Of a DNA stretch of 64,000 bases, positions 23,541 to 36,825 are shown one piece after another. The position numbers and the translations under genes are program-made. The stretch comes from Ctenosaura bakeri (Eukaryota; Chordata; Lepidosauria; Squamata; Iguanidae), in the NCBI GenBank assembly GCA_948474755.1, contig CAOLHI010002145.1:310001-374000 (forward strand). The letters are read 5' to 3'. The notes beneath the pieces were generated by a model. It was not told where the DNA came from. It made no database searches and saw nothing but the letters and a program-made list of their open reading frames with translations. Numbering within the stretch: position 1 is the first letter of the stretch; every line of letters starts with the position of its first letter.

Positions 23541-24810
23541 ACTACACTCATCATAATTACATAGCAGAGAAATATGTCTTGAATAGAACTTGGTATTTTC
23601 CCCCTAGGACTGTGATGTGCATAATTTATTTTAGGAATGAACCTGAGCAATCTAAATGCATTCAGCAGAAGCAGTTTCCTTAATAAGAATAATCAATTAT
23701 GGGTTTTCCCCCTTTTCCTGACATGCTGAGTGAGTCTTTCCACCTGGGTTCTCCACGTCAACTGAAAAGACAGAATGAAAGGGGACAGACCAGAGATTGC
23801 AGGCCTTTCTGTTTCATTCTCTTCACTCTCCCTGCAGATGGTACCCTTGACAATGTAGCTGTCTATAAATTGGTTCGGCATTTATTTACTCTCAGAAAAG
23901 AGTCTCGATGTATGTCTGACATCCTTGACAAGCAAATGAACTGGGAAAAGTCCTCCTGTGAAAATTGTATGTCATCGGTTCTCTATTATGTATAGTTCAA
24001 TCAACTTTGGTTGGAGATCATTCCATGGCTTAAAACCAAAACTTTTTTCTTAATCTCTGTGTACTGCTAACTCCTAAGGATACAAGCTCAGGCCCAAAGT
24101 GAGTGCTTTTTTGTAGTGAGTCATCTTTTGACATATAATTAAGAGAAGCTTTGGATATGCACTTGGATATGTACTGCACATATCAAACTTTGTAGCCTCT
24201 TGGTTTGTTAGGTCTATATTTGAAGCTGCCCTTTTTTGCATGTAAAATCTTCTTGCCTTTTCCAAATGTTTTCTTCAGCTGCTGTGAATTCCATCAGCTG
24301 CATTTCACTGCAACCAATGAAGTAGTGATGTAGAGTGTTGCTACAGCATGGTCCCTATCTACCAACTAGCCAGAATGCCCAGAAGAGAGAACCATTTCAC
24401 TATTTTTCTGTTGCTCTCAGGTGCCCCAGGAATGTGTGAAAAGCTACTCCATTGGACAGTCTGTTCTGAGTTTCATGATGGTGTGTGCTAAGTTTCTCCT
24501 CAATGTGCTTCAGTCTATTTTTGATCCTGGTCAGCCCCCGCACTAATGTTTTAAATCAGACTCTCAGTTGGTCCTGTCAGCTACATGGATTGACTTTCAC
24601 ATATAAAATCAGATTAAGAGGGCATGTCACTAGAGTGCCTGTGGGTCTCTCATTCACATAAAGTCTGGTATTGTTTGGCTACTCAAATTGGGATGAAATA
24701 ATAGCCTTAAAACAACAGAAAAGAAAATAGAAAACAAAGCCAGGACATACACACAATGAGTTTAAAAACATATATGCTTATGTATATGCATATGTGCATA
24801 TTTAAATATC
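23541..24810. other. No gene recognised upstream of the opsin promoter
   Basis: AT-rich sequence without a splice-bounded exon or named repeat. Short open frames show no family signature. Confidence 0.6.
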
Positions 24811-24814
24811 AAAT

Positions 24815-25787
24815 TGTTACACCCCAAAGTAACCCTATGAGAGGGCCCCTGAATTGGCATGACTTCCCCCATATTGGATATTGGTTAGCAAAGGTCAGTT
24901 GCAGTTAAAAACAGCCTTGGCGTTGAATGGGAAATCCTTAACACTATACCGTCTCCCTCTGCTGAATGGGAAAGTAGACAATGTCCTTTAGGTTAAAAGA
25001 CTGACCTATTGTTCCGAGTCACGTATCTCTAGGCAGACAATAGACTCACTCCTGGACACTGTCACATCCCAAGCCCTGTGCATAGCCAAACAAACAAAAC
25101 CTATCAATTAGGAATTTTAAACCTATCAATCCCCTGGACTTTCCCAGGAGAAACAATACTGAGGAGGGGTCATGATATTTGCCTAACATTATATTCCACA
25201 ATCATCGCCCATTAATGCCACTTTGCTAGCCGATACCTGGCCTGAGGACAGAAATTGGCTATAAAAATCCTCACTTTCTGAGCCTCTTCGGAGTGTCTCC
25301 CAGACCGGACAAGGGCCCGTTTTGCTGCTATCGAGGTGTCCCACTCAAGCCTCTCAGATGCTGCTGAGAGCTAAACTCACGTCTCTGATCCTCCTCGAAC
25401 TCCACTTCAGCCAGCCTTCCAGCCCCGGGATCCAGCCCCCCCGTGCTTTACACTGAGCCTTCACTGATCTTCTCACTCTCCAGAAAGCCTAGACTAAGGT
25501 CCGTATGCCCTCTCTCCCAACTTCCTCTTATTTCCAACTTCATTTCTGTAGCCCTTGTGTGATTGCAAGATTATTTGTTAACTTGTGTGTGGTGATCTTT
25601 TTCTGTTAGTTTTTTAATAAAATTACATTAGATTATTTCTCTGATTCCTGTGTGGTTCTGACCCCGCAGACATAGGGTTAAAGATCCCTCACCCTGACCT
25701 CTCGCAAACTCTGAGTTTCTCTGCTAATTCCTCCAGTTTGAAGTTTGTTTGGGTGTCCTCGAGATACCCCCAATTTTCAGGGTAACA
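24815..25787 (+). mobile_element. Solo LTR with 4-bp duplication AAAT
   Basis: The 973-bp element starts TGTTACACCCC and ends GGGTAACA (TG...CA, with inverted ends tgttac/gtaaca). It is flanked by aaat at 24811-24814 and 25788-25791. TATAAAAA at 25260-25267 and AATAAA at 25616-25621 fit an LTR promoter and polyadenylation signal on the plus strand. No internal retroviral genes lie on either side, so it is a solo LTR; a 4-bp duplication fits many vertebrate ERV/gypsy groups. Confidence 0.85.
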
Positions 25788-25907
25788 AAATGATGAATGT
25801 GTGATAGTTTTTTTCCCTTTAAACTCCACCTTATTGATGAATGAATAATTAGTGCATGCCCTTTTGCATTATCTCAACCATAAGATCTCTCATACTTGGA
25901 ATCCTCT

Positions 25908-25933
25908 GTGTGTGTGTGTGTGTGTGTGTGTGT
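25908..25933 (+). repeat. (TG)n microsatellite
   Basis: About 13 uninterrupted TG units just after the solo LTR. Confidence 0.9.
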
Positions 25934-26394
25934 TCCTCCAGTCCCATTTGTATCTACTTTCCCCATTTGTCTTTGTGGGTAGCATATGCTCCTTTCCCCT
26001 ACAGCTGACACGTGGACATAGCCAGTGCATTTTTATATTTGTATTTATTTATTTATTTAGTGATTATTTGTGTTTTTACCACACCAAGAAAAATGCGGAG
26101 GGAGAGAAGAAAGAAAGTAGGAGAGGGAGGAAAAACTGGGGACAGCTATGACAGCTATTTCACTGCACATTTCAAATCAAATTCAAAAAGAATATTTTAT
26201 GGGAAACAGGACTGTATAATGTGCTGGACCTCTAGTTGTTGTTGTTGTTTTTAATGAGTTATATGTGTTTTTAAATTGGTTATAAATGTATTTTTGATAG
26301 TTTTATTGCTTTTGAACTTTTGTATGGTGTGAATTTTTTAACTATGTTTGTTTTAACTGTTGTAAATTACCTTGAATCCAGCACTGGGAAAAAT

Positions 26395-26430
26395 GTGGTG
26401 GTGGTGGTGGTGATGGTGGTGGTGAAGACG
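26395..26430 (+). repeat. (GGT)n microsatellite
   Basis: Repeated gtggtggtg with one gatggt interruption. The following 500 bp is C/T-rich low-complexity sequence without a gene. Confidence 0.8.
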
Positions 26431-27063
26431 ACAATACCCTGATAGCAACAGATCTCCTTCTTTTGCTTCTGACCCCTCAGATACCTCCTGTCGTGACTGC
26501 TATTCACAAGCGGATTTTTGCAGCCTCATATTTCTCTCCATTCTCTCTCCTAAGCTGAGATGACTGCGGTGAGAGAGCAGTGGGAGGAAGAAGAGGAGCT
26601 GCTGTTGCTGTTGGTGGCATCCTTCTTGCTCCCCACATGTATACATATGATACCCAAACCTGCCTGCTTCAGGCAAGTACCCCCTCAAAACACACAGCCT
26701 CTTCCTCTTCCTCAGCCTGCTATTGTTCTGGCTGTGGCTGCAGAATGTTTTCCAGGACTCCATTGTGCTCTCTGCCCCTTCCCCCTTCTTCCCCCACTTC
26801 CTTGATTGCTGCTTGTAACTCCAGCCCCATTTCTACCTCTCACCCTTTCTCCCTCCCACTCCATTATTCCTTGCTGGGCAGCATGCACCTTTCTCCCCAA
26901 CACCAAACAGACTATGCAGTTCTGTAGGTTTGTGTAGGGTTAAAAGCTGGAAGATTTTTTTTTTAGGTGTTCTGAGGTAAAGACTTATGTAGTGATGCAT
27001 GTATGCAAAGGCCTCTGGGCCAGAAAAGATGGGGGAAAAGTTGGTTTCTATTAAAGAATAATA

Positions 27064-27575
27064 CACTTGGCCCTCCACATTCACATAGGACCCTTGCAAA
27101 AGTGGAAAAACTGCAAATACCAAAATGTGTGTGTCTGTGGGAAGGGAGCTGAGGCATGGTGGGGAGAACAGGTACCCAGGCTCCAAACCAGGCCAAGGAA
27201 AGGAGAGGGAAAGGGGGCGAGTCAGCATGATGGCCCTATACTTCCTTTCTCTCACCCATCTCCTTCCTTGTTGGGGGACACAATTGGAGAGGGTTTGTGG
27301 TGCTGAGAAATTGGGCTGTGAGCTCTCCTTAGCTGGCCAGGCAGCAGCTGCTGCTACTGGCAGTGGCGGTGGTGGAGAAGGAGGAAGACAATGACAATGA
27401 CGACGACAATGACTGGGGCAGGTTTTCACAGGGCTGCGCAACCTGTTTGGAGATGCCATGAGGGAAGATTCCCCTGGAAAATGAATGCCTGAGGTGTTTT
27501 AGGGGGAAGGGTTGGAGAAACTCACAGATAACCAAATCCATGAAAGTAAAACCCGTAAATGTCGAGGGCTGACTG
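27064..27575. mobile_element. pogo/Tigger-like MITE, copy B
   Basis: Left end cacttggccctccacattca and right end gtcgagggctgactg are imperfect inverted repeats with TA on both sides (27062-27063, 27576-27577). 512 bp. The next MITE begins only 10 bp further on. Confidence 0.75.
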
Positions 27576-27585
27576 TAAAAACATT

Positions 27586-28008
27586 GGCCATTTTCTCACG
27601 GGCTTAAAGAAATGATGCAGAGCGTCTTCCAGGGAGGATGTCTGCACCTGGGAGCGGACTGGGTCGGACCTACTTAGTGTAGTTCTGCACCTCAGCCCAC
27701 TCTAGAACGACCCGAAGTGGTCGTCCAGCGTGCTTTTGAAAGACCACTTGAAACAGGTTTTTCAAAAGCATGGAGCGCACCACTCCGTGCCCGCGCTCCG
27801 GTGCAGATTGGCAGGCTGACACCAGTGCGAGCCTGCGATCTGCTGGGGGTGGGCTTTAGGTCTGGTGAGCTTCAGTGGTTGATGGAGAGCCTCGACTAAC
27901 TGGAGGCCGTCATTTTCATCCCTGGAGCAGTGTGGATCCAAGCATGGAGCCAAGAAGTCCAGTAAGTACCGGCACGGGGTGATTCCCTCACCCTGTGCGG
28001 AAATGGCC
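27586..28008. mobile_element. GC-rich MITE with ggccattt termini, copy 1
   Basis: Starts ggccattttctcac and ends gtgcggaaatggcc. The flanks att (27583-27585) and act (28009-28011) look like a 3-bp duplication with one change. The interior matches the element at 40485-40944, for example tagttctgcacctcagcccac, gcgctccggtgcagat and ggtgagcttcagtggttg. Confidence 0.8.
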
Positions 28009-28445
28009 ACTGAGTGCTTCACTAGGTGACCACCAGGAGACCCGAGACATACCCACTGCCTGCCCCCTGGTTCAGGATCAAAACTGAGTAGAAAACAGGG
28101 AACTAAGCACACACTGAATGGGCAAGAAAAGGCATAGGCCACAGGGGAAAAAGTCAGAATAAAAAATAGGGATGGGACGAATCCAGAATTTTCTGAATCC
28201 GAATCCGGATCCAAATCCCTCGAAGGTTCTGGGAATCCAGAAATCTCGAATCTTTTGAATCTTTTTTTTAAAAAAGGTTTTAAAAGCAAGGGAAAGAAGG
28301 ACAATCTTGGGAAAGATACACTCTCTCAGCCTTAACAAAAGTCTAGGCAAAGGAAAACCTGCCTTCTGAAGAAATCTGACCAGGACAATTGTCATAATTT
28401 TGCCTCAGGATCTCCCCAGATTGAAAATGACATGAAAGCCCTTTG

Positions 28446-28494
28446 TACACAGGCAGGAAAATGTGGATTAATCCCACATTTTCCTGCCTGTGTA
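28446..28494. repeat. Perfect hairpin, 21-bp stem, 7-nt loop
   Basis: Arm tacacaggcaggaaaatgtg plus g (28446-28466), loop attaatc, exact reverse complement ending gcctgtgta at 28494. Weaker pairing of gccctttg and aaacaggac just outside suggests a very short MITE nested in the hAT element. Confidence 0.9.
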
Positions 28495-29172
28495 AACAGG
28501 ACCACAACAGTAGAGAGATAATCTAGGTCAAAACTGGATTTGCTTTGTATAGCTCCTGATGGCATCCTGGAGTTTGTAGTTTGATGACGTACCAGCACAC
28601 TTGGGCAGAGAAGGCTGTGACACCTTGTAAAACTATAAACCCCAGAATTGTGTATGAAAGAGCTTTGCAAGCAAGCTATGGAAAGTAATCTTTCAGCTGT
28701 CCTTGAAATCTCTAGAAGACTGTACCTTCCAGCCAATCAGGTATTTGGCAGGCCCTGGAGGTGTCAATTTTAAAAAACAATTTTTCCTTTCTGCTACATG
28801 TGGTTTGTCATGTGGCTCATAAGAAACCATGACAGAATTTCACTTCTCATCCTATTCTAGCTATAGGTTTACAACCAGGCACTGGTCTTGTGGAAGGAAG
28901 TACGTTGGCCTACACGTGGCAATCACTGGATGAGATTCTGTGACCTTGCCCTCTGCCCCACTACTTCTGATAGGCGTCAGATCCACTAACCCCAGCATTT
29001 ATATATGCCATTGATTTTCAGCACAGAAAATAGTACTGAACTTAAATACTAAGTACTTAAATACTATATGTTCAATTTAAATATATGAGACGTAATTTCT
29101 GAAATTGTTAGCAAAGGCCATTATTACTCCAAGGGAAAAATTCACCTACTTGCCATTTCCCCTTGCGTGTCT

Positions 29173-29228
29173 AGTCACCCAGGTTTTCAGATGTCCCGGT
29201 CTCCCAGGTTTTCAGGCGTCCTAGTCTC
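29173..29228 (+). repeat. Short tandem duplication
   Basis: tcacccaggttttcagatgtcc is followed by tctcccaggttttcaggcgtcc: two units of about 27 bp within the hAT element. Confidence 0.7.
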
Positions 29229-29944
29229 CAACAAACTATTTGGTTGGTGGATTTGAAAGATTTGGTTTGCCTATTTTAGCACAGGGATTCAGATTTGTGA
29301 ATCTCGAATTCTTGCTGAGTTTTCAAAGATTTGTGGATTTGGCTGGCCCGTCCCTAATAAAAAATGATCCCTTCTATCCAAAGTCTGACCTCTGGGGGTA
29401 GGAAAAGTTTGGGGTTTAACTCGGGTGTCAGCAAACATTGTATGTCAACCTACATTTCCAGGTGTGTGCATGTATATGCGATTTTCCTGGATTGCACCAT
29501 CTGTAAACAGATGTGAACTGGAAAAATGTGTATTTTTCAATAATGCATATAAATGTTTTTCAGGTCATTTGCTGGGTGTACACAAACAATGGGTACAATT
29601 TCAAAAGCAGGCACATTGTATGCTTATTTGCTGAAGATGCAAAAGTCAAATTTGCCTTGCAAAAAATGGAAATAAAAATAAAACAAAAACAAACAAATAA
29701 AAAAACAGAAGCAGCTTGACCTAAACATAGATGTGAGGAAAAATCCATGGATTTTTTTAGGTCCATCCATTTGTAGGTGCCTGCCACTGAGATAGAAGGC
29801 AAACAGTATATAATACAAATACAGCATGTCTTTTGTTTGCTATTGTTAGATCATGCTAAAATATTAACAGGAAACTCAGGAAAATAGGAACATTTAACAC
29901 TGTGCTATGCAAGTTTCAAATCCATTACTAGCTTGCCAACTTGA

Positions 29945-31255
29945 CGTCAATCCCAGGAAGGGTTCTAGAACACAAAATTAAACAGACAGTCTATAAGCAC
30001 TTGGAAAGGACTGCTGTCTCTACTAAAAGCCACCATGGATTTCTCAAAAACAACTCACGCCAGACTAATCTTGTCTCTTTTTCTGATATAGTTACAAGCT
30101 TGTTAGATCAGAGGAATGCTACGGATATAGTATTTCCTGAATTCAGCAAGGCTTTGACAAGGTTCCCTGTGATATTCTTGCAGACAGACTGGTAAAATAT
30201 GGGCTAGATGGATTTACAACTGGTTGATGGACCATACCCAAAGAGTACTCACCTACAGCTCCTCTTCATCCTGGAAAGAAATGAGTAATGGGAGAGGGGT
30301 ACCTCAAGGTTCTGTCCAGGGCCCAGTATTGCAAACATCTTTATAAACAATTTGGATGGTGTAATACAGGTCAAAGTAACAAATTTTCAGAGGACACCAA
30401 ATGGGAGGAGTGGTTGATACCCTAGATAACAGATTCAGGATTCAAAATGACCTTAGCAAATGGGAGAGTTGGGTCAAAACTAACAAAATGAAGTCAACAG
30501 ATATAAAGGTAAAGTACATTGAGGTAGGAAAAATGAAATGCACAAATACAAGGTGAGTGACACCTGGCTTGACAACACTACATGTGAGAAAGATTGAGGG
30601 GTCTTAGTAGATCAAAAGCTGAAGATGAGCCAACAGTGTGATGCAACAGCCCAAAAAGCCAATGCAATTTTAGGCTGCATCAAAAGAAACAAGAGTTCCA
30701 ATCAATATAAGTAATGGTTACTGCTCTTTCTGCTTTGATCAGACTTTACTTGGAATCGTGTGTCCAGTTCTGGGCACCACAGTTCAAGAAGGATATTGAC
30801 AAATTGGGACATGTCTAGAGGAAAGCAGCCAAGGTCATAAAAGGTCTGGAAACAGGCCCTGTGAAGAGCAGCTTAGGCAGCAGGGTATGCTTAGCTTGCA
30901 GAACGGAAGACTGCTGGGTGATATGAGAGCCATCTCTAAATATTTGAAGAGGTGTCATGTAGAAGATGGAGCAAGTTTAATTTCAGCTGCCCTTGAAACT
31001 TTGAAACAGCATGAACCAATGGATTCAAATTACAAGAAAGGAGATTCCACCTAAACATTTGGAAGAACTTCAGCCCAATAAAAGCTGTCAACTGTGGAAT
31101 AGACAGGCCCAGAGAGTGGTGGGTTCCCCTTCTTTGGAAGTCTTTAAACAGATATTAGATTGCCATATCTCTGAAGTGCTTCAGTATTCCTGGATGATGG
31201 GGACAGGATTAAATGATCCTTGTGGTCCCTTCCAACTCTATGATTCTATGACTAC
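29945..31255 (+). pseudogene. CR1 LINE, 5'-truncated, decayed reverse transcriptase and 3' end
   Basis: Starts inside the polymerase (frames give NSRQTNLVSFSDIVTSLL near 30050 and a decayed AFDTVP-like piece near 30150). It continues through the CR1 C-terminal region and ends at the typical terminus ccttccaactctatgattct followed by atgac at about 31250. Multiple stops and frameshifts; not functional. Confidence 0.85.
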
Positions 31256-32832
31256 GGCTTGCAATATGTGCACAGCCACAAGCCTGGGTGTACAATGTTG
31301 TTCATTCCTATGGCCTTTGAATCTTCTGAAATGTAGAATCAGGTTACCTGGAACCCATGGCAAAATGTGCATGTCTACTGGTATTAGTCTTCTCTTAATG
31401 CTCCCAAAGATGGAGTCGTTATCCCAACTGGCACACTGCCTTTCTGAAAACAATATGCCACAATGAGAACAAAAATAGTATAGCGTAGCAACAGAGAGAG
31501 GAATGAACAGGAACAGTAAAAATCAGGTTGAAATTCATGGCATTTGCTAAGTGGCTTAGGGCTAGTCACAATCTCTCAGCATGGCTTGCAGGGCTAGAGT
31601 GAGGACAAATAGGAGAAACTATATGTATTGCCTTTGGAAGAAGGGGGAATGAATAAAAACATAAACATCATCACATACTCTTGAATTGACTCAATATTCA
31701 CAACTATGATGTGATAAGTAAATGTTCATGCCAGAGCACAATTCGTGTTAACCAGTTCACATCTTTGTATCTAGTTGTGCTTCTGCAATACAAAACAGAT
31801 TTAAGGATATGCTCACATTCTGTAAGATTATCTTTTGCAAATATTTACCTGCCAAAGTAACACACAAAATTGTGGACAGATACAAACAGAAGCATTAGAG
31901 TTGTAATCCTAAGCATTATTGCAAACGGGATTCACTTCTTTAAACAGCATTTTACCAAACATACTGACTCACTCTAGATTTCAGATACTGTCTTTAGTGT
32001 AAGAATCTAATTTTCAAAGAAACTATACATTAAGTATGAACAGATCTGTGACTGCATAATTAAATTAAATTGAATTGAAATGATATATTTTATAGATAAT
32101 TTTAAAAGCCAAATATCCATCCTGTCATATATCTACATAAGTTGATAAGGAAAAAAACATCAAGGTTAGTATCAGAGAGCCTATTAAAAAAACCTACTCA
32201 TTTAATGGAAGAAATAGTAATAATTAGATGTAGAATGGTAATATAAAACCCTGATGTAACAAGGCTCTGGTTCCATCTCATGAATTTGTTTGAAGCTTCA
32301 GTCTTAAGAATTAATTAATTAGTGTGCAGCTTAAAGAACAAGAAAATCCAGGTGGAGATATGATTAGTTGTGGTTCCCATGAGCAAATTTTGACAAATGT
32401 CACACTAAATATGTCGCAGCGTAGATGAATTAAGGTTCCAAGATAAGACAGGGAAATGAGTGAGAAGTATGTGCATACAGTTAGTGGGAGACCTGACCGC
32501 AGGTGGCTTTTACATTCAGATGGTCATTTGTATGGTTAAATGGCTACACAAATGGCTACACAAATTAGTGTTCAGTGTCCTACTTCCAGGCCTCCAGAAA
32601 TACTCCAAGAAGAAAGAAAGTATTACATGCCATATAGCCCCACTCCATGGTACAATCTAATTGACAAGAAATATCATTTAATTGGTAACATTGTTTCTAA
32701 TATAAATCCTACACTTATGGCTGAACACTGTGTGGAAAAAGGATTCTGGCTGGGAGCTTTGTGCTAAGACCTCAGCATGTCGAGGCTATAATTTCAAAAT
32801 GATTAATCAGAAAGCCCTGGAATTTAGGAGCT

Positions 32833-33548
32833 TGTGATAATCCCCTCAATGACTCAACCTTCTAGTTCAATGGGGAACAAAACTGCCTCAACAGAGCATC
32901 AACCTGTACCCCCTGGGTCATCAGGATGGTCATTGACCTGTATCCCCTTCCCACCAAAACTCTCCTTTGTCCCCTCACCTGCCCAGATATTAACAGGCTA
33001 TTACAACTCTCATCTGCCACCTGAAGTTAAGACCATTACTCTGTTCTGGACCCTTTTGTTTATTTGGCCAGAGAACAATCAACACATTCCCCTTCAGGGC
33101 AGAAAAAAGGTATTTAAACCCTGGCTCCAAGCCTGATGATTTGTAGCACCATGGACACAGGTAGGTATGTCCCTCTGTCTATTGGCTCCTTGATTCTCTT
33201 GTGTTTGATCATCTCGCTTTGATCCTTCGCTTCTGGAATGGTAATTATCACCCACTTCACCCCACAACTCTCACTATCCAACCTTTCTCTCCTTTACCTT
33301 TGCTAGCCTTGTGTGGTTCATGAGACTGCTTGATTGCTTATGTGATTGTGTGTGTGTGAATTCCCCTAATAAAAACATTCTTTTGACTCTCAACAGGTGT
33401 CCTGCAGTTAGTATTGGTATACATGGGTGAAAAGGTCTCATGGTTACCCTCCTCTTGCAGGTCTCCTTTCAGCTATAATTCCCCACCTTTCCAGGAAACA
33501 TTGGCAGTGCTAGAAGACCTCAAGATCCCCCCACGTTTTGGGGTAACA
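32833..33548 (+). mobile_element. Probable solo LTR, related 3' end
   Basis: Ends tttggggtaaca like the LTR at 25787, and has a TATA-like tatttaaa at 33111-33118 and AATAAA at 33368-33373 in the right order. A TG at 32833 (tgtgataatcccc) is the best candidate start, but no matching flanking duplication is seen, so the left border is tentative. About 716 bp; no internal genes nearby. Confidence 0.55.
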
Positions 33549-34329
33549 AAGGAACCCCCAGATCAAATATTCAATGAAATAATAATTCAATCCAAATTCT
33601 TTAACTCCTCGGTTGGAAAAAACAGAACAGACTAAAATGGAACAGGATGATGCCAAAGTTTCCAGCAAGCTTCTGTCCTTTGGGTTTCCATATTTCATTG
33701 GTGTGTGGAGTACACATATAACAGTGGGAGAACTGGAAGTGACAGCCAATATCTCTGTGTGTGTGTGTCAGCTTGGTAACCTTTGTGCCAATTCCTGTTT
33801 ACAAAATGTAAACAGTATGTGAATAATATGAAATATTATGAAAAAGTATACAGTAGCCTGCTCTGCCACTATTCTACCTCCCTAATAACATGAAAGTTTT
33901 TAGTTGCTAAGCCATAGCTGTCACTGCACCCATAATACTATGGATAAATTGCTGCTTCAGGATTTTCAGGGACAGTGAACTGATTGTTCTTCTACTTGCT
34001 TAATATTGCAATTAATATCATTATGCTAATATCAAATACTAATGCACTGGGTCATTAATTGTAACAGTGTCAGCATGTTCTTACTAATGCATTTACCTTA
34101 GTTAAAGATGCTAATACTTAGCAGTGTATTTGCATATGTTATGCCTGTTAAGTAGAACAGCTCCTTCATGCATTTTTTTGAGGGGGGGAGAGTATATTGG
34201 AAGGTAAGAATAAAGGGGAAATGGTGATTAACATAATCAGTTGATTGCTCAGTGGGCTATTTGATTCCAAGAGATAAGGCTACTGTCCTTTATAATAAAT
34301 GATGCAGCTTATTCTGGAGATACCTGAAC

Positions 34330-34460
34330 ATGTAGAGCTGCCTTTTCCAAAGTGGCACCCTGATATTTTGGATTACAATTCCTTACAGCCCCAGTCAGTG
34401 TACCCAATGGTCAAGATTGCAAACACTATCGTAGGACATTTGATGGGCAAGGTGGAATCA
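34330..34460. mobile_element. Decayed hAT-type MITE fragment
   Basis: accctgatattttggattacaattccttac is a diverged form of a common reptile MITE phrase (ccagatgttttggactacaa). A similar half lies at about 57140-57235. Borders are approximate. Confidence 0.4.
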
Positions 34461-35940
34461 GGGGAAAGAAGACTTGTAAACTCATAAGATAATAGTAGGT
34501 GATTAACAACACTGATTGCCCCAATAAAGTATACTTTTATGTACCTTGTGAACACTGTTATAATGGAGCAAACTCTAAAATCAACAGTTACACTGACAGC
34601 CATCTATTGATGTGACAGACTGTCTTTCTAGCCTAAAGTTGTCAGATCTCAGAGTGGTCTCCAACTTTTGTGGGTCATCTCTTGGCAGGAGATGAGGGTT
34701 TTGGTGGGCTTAGCTCCAGGCAAGAGGAAAGGGCTGTGTGGAAATCTTCAGTTCAGGTAGCAGAGTAGACATTTGCTAAAATGTGCAAGACTTAATTGAT
34801 TAATTAATTGATTTGGTGCTTCAACTTGCAAAGCACTCCAAAAGTTCTATGTATTTTCTTATCTTCCTCCTCTCTCAGTCATTATGGCACCAGGACTCTG
34901 TTGCAAAAACTGGAGCCTAGAAACTCCTACTGATGAAAAATAATTAAATCTCCTGCCTGCTTTAGACTTCATGCCTGCCTCTCGGAGCAAGTAAACAAAA
35001 ACACTGCTGAAGCCAAAGTGGCAAATTGACTACATTTATTGGTAAAAAAGATTTCAAACTACCTAAGTTACAGAAGAAAAGTTCATTCTGCCCAACATCA
35101 TGGCAGGTCAGCAACAGAGAGCAAAGACAAAAGAACAGAGCACCCTTTACACAAGGCATGGGGTTATATGATATGCAGTAAACATGCTGTAGGCACCTTG
35201 AACCTACGACAGCAAGCATGAATAACAAGTTCATAGCCATAACATGTCATGTAGCAAAAACACATATGATGGCGCAGCTGTGTGCCAGATCCGGACAAGC
35301 TGATAACACTGAGGGAAAGTTTTTCCCATGGAACTGGCCAGCCATAACAACATTTTGTAACAGTTTGCTTTCTCACACACACACACACAAAGGGTTGTGA
35401 GAATTTTGTGGAGCAAGGAGTCTCATTATACACTCACATAATGCAACAGACTCACCTTCCAGTCTGCCGTGTACCCCTGTCTTACTAGAGCAAATAGGCT
35501 AGATTAAATGTTCCTTGTCCCATCTTCCCTAAGTAAGTGAGAAGGAACAACCCCCTCATTTCACTTGATTTGGAAACAGCCCATTTTGGCTAAGATTTCT
35601 GTTTTAATTTCCAAACAGGGAAATATGTTTTGTGTGTGTGTGTGTTTGAATGACAACTATAAGTAACTGTAGGTGCTACTTAAGACATGATGCTAAAGAC
35701 AGAGGATATCCCTACGGCTCAGGAAACCTCAGGCTGTGATGATCCTGAACTGGCAACTCTATCCTATCCCCACTGCAGCCCTCCACAGTTCCCCAAAACA
35801 TGCTCTGATGCCCCTGTTTGGGTTGTTTGTTAAATTCTGTTTTGGGGGTCTTCACAAGTACAGAGGAATAGGTTGCTGTGTCTAAACTGTCCAAAGAAGG
35901 GGAAAAAAGGCAGAGAGAGCTGATTGGTCTATTATTGCAG

Positions 35941-36075
35941 GAAGATAGGAAGCTGCCTTATACTGACTCCAACCAGTGGTTTAGACTAGCCCAGTATCAT
36001 CGACACTGACTGGCTGTGAAGATTTTCCTGTCCTATCATGAGATGCCAAGGACTGACTGGGAAAACTTCTGCATA
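35941..36075 (-). repeat. tRNA-SINE of the 'gctgccttatactgact' family
   Basis: ggaagctgccttatactgac, tagactagcccagtatcatc and gactggctgtgaag match the reverse complement of a reptile SINE 3' half. The tRNA head is decayed. Confidence 0.65.
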
Positions 36076-36569
36076 ACAAACAAGCGCACTCCCATGGAAC
36101 ATTGGCCTCTTTCTTGTGATGTCACAACAATTGCCAGTTTGATTGTTGTTGTTCATTAGTAGGACATGTTAGGAAGTGTTTTTTCCAGGCAAAAAGTCAC
36201 ATAATTCAGCTTCCCTCCCTCTCCCCTTTCTTACTGTTCCCTCTCTCATTTGCAACAATCCCATGGAAGAGCCAGGAGGAATACAGTAAGCAGCCAAATT
36301 TGTGTATGACATGTATTGAAATCTAGAATTTAACATGTATAGACTGTGTCAAAGATGTATAGACATCTAGAAGACATGTATAAACATCTAAAATTTGAAA
36401 ATGAGACTATTGTGGGGAGTATGCATGTTCGTTTTAATAAGAGACAATTAAAAACACAAAAATGCATATGTGAGGAGTTTAGTTTGGTTATTGATTGTAT
36501 TATACAATATGTCCTGAGTAGTTGAGCTCTGCGTTCTTACTTCGGATGCTCTTCGGAGGTACTTGTTGA

Positions 36570-36825
36570 TGGAACCAGTGTGGTGTAGTGGTTTGAGTGT
36601 TGGGCTATGGCTCTGCAGACCCTGCTGAACTATGGAAATCCCTGCTCAGCCATGGAAACTCACTGGATGACCTTGGACAAGTCACATTTTCTCATCCTCC
36701 AATGAAGGCAAAGGCAAACTCCTCTGAACAAATCTTACCAAGAAAACCCTGTGATAGGTTTGCCTTTGGGTTGCTGTAAGTTGGAAACAACTTGAAGGCA
36801 CACAACAACAACAACAACTTGTTGC
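36570..36825 (+). repeat. Sauria SINE, full length
   Basis: Head accagtgtggtgtagtggtt with tRNA A/B-box-like sequence, body ctggatgaccttggacaagt, tail ctgtaagttggaaacaactt and gaaggcacacaacaacaacaac. It is the best-preserved copy here and shows both the tRNA-like promoter region and the Bov-B-type 3' end. Confidence 0.9.

Larger units (their letters stand above)
28167..29356. mobile_element. Non-autonomous hAT element with 8-bp duplication
   Basis: Left end tagggatgggacgaatc and right end gatttg...ggcccgtccct a are inverted repeats. A perfect 8-bp duplication ATAAAAAA flanks it at 28159-28166 and 29357-29364, the size typical of hAT. Near both ends there are variants of gaatccgaatccggatcc and gatttgtgaatctcgaattc. 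No transposase frame is present in the 1190 bp. It contains the perfect hairpin at 28446-28494. Confidence 0.85.

Noticed and set aside
26833..27459. 208-codon minus-strand open frame
   Set aside because: Overlaps the pogo-like MITE and C/T-rich low-complexity DNA; no domain, proline/serine-rich by base composition.
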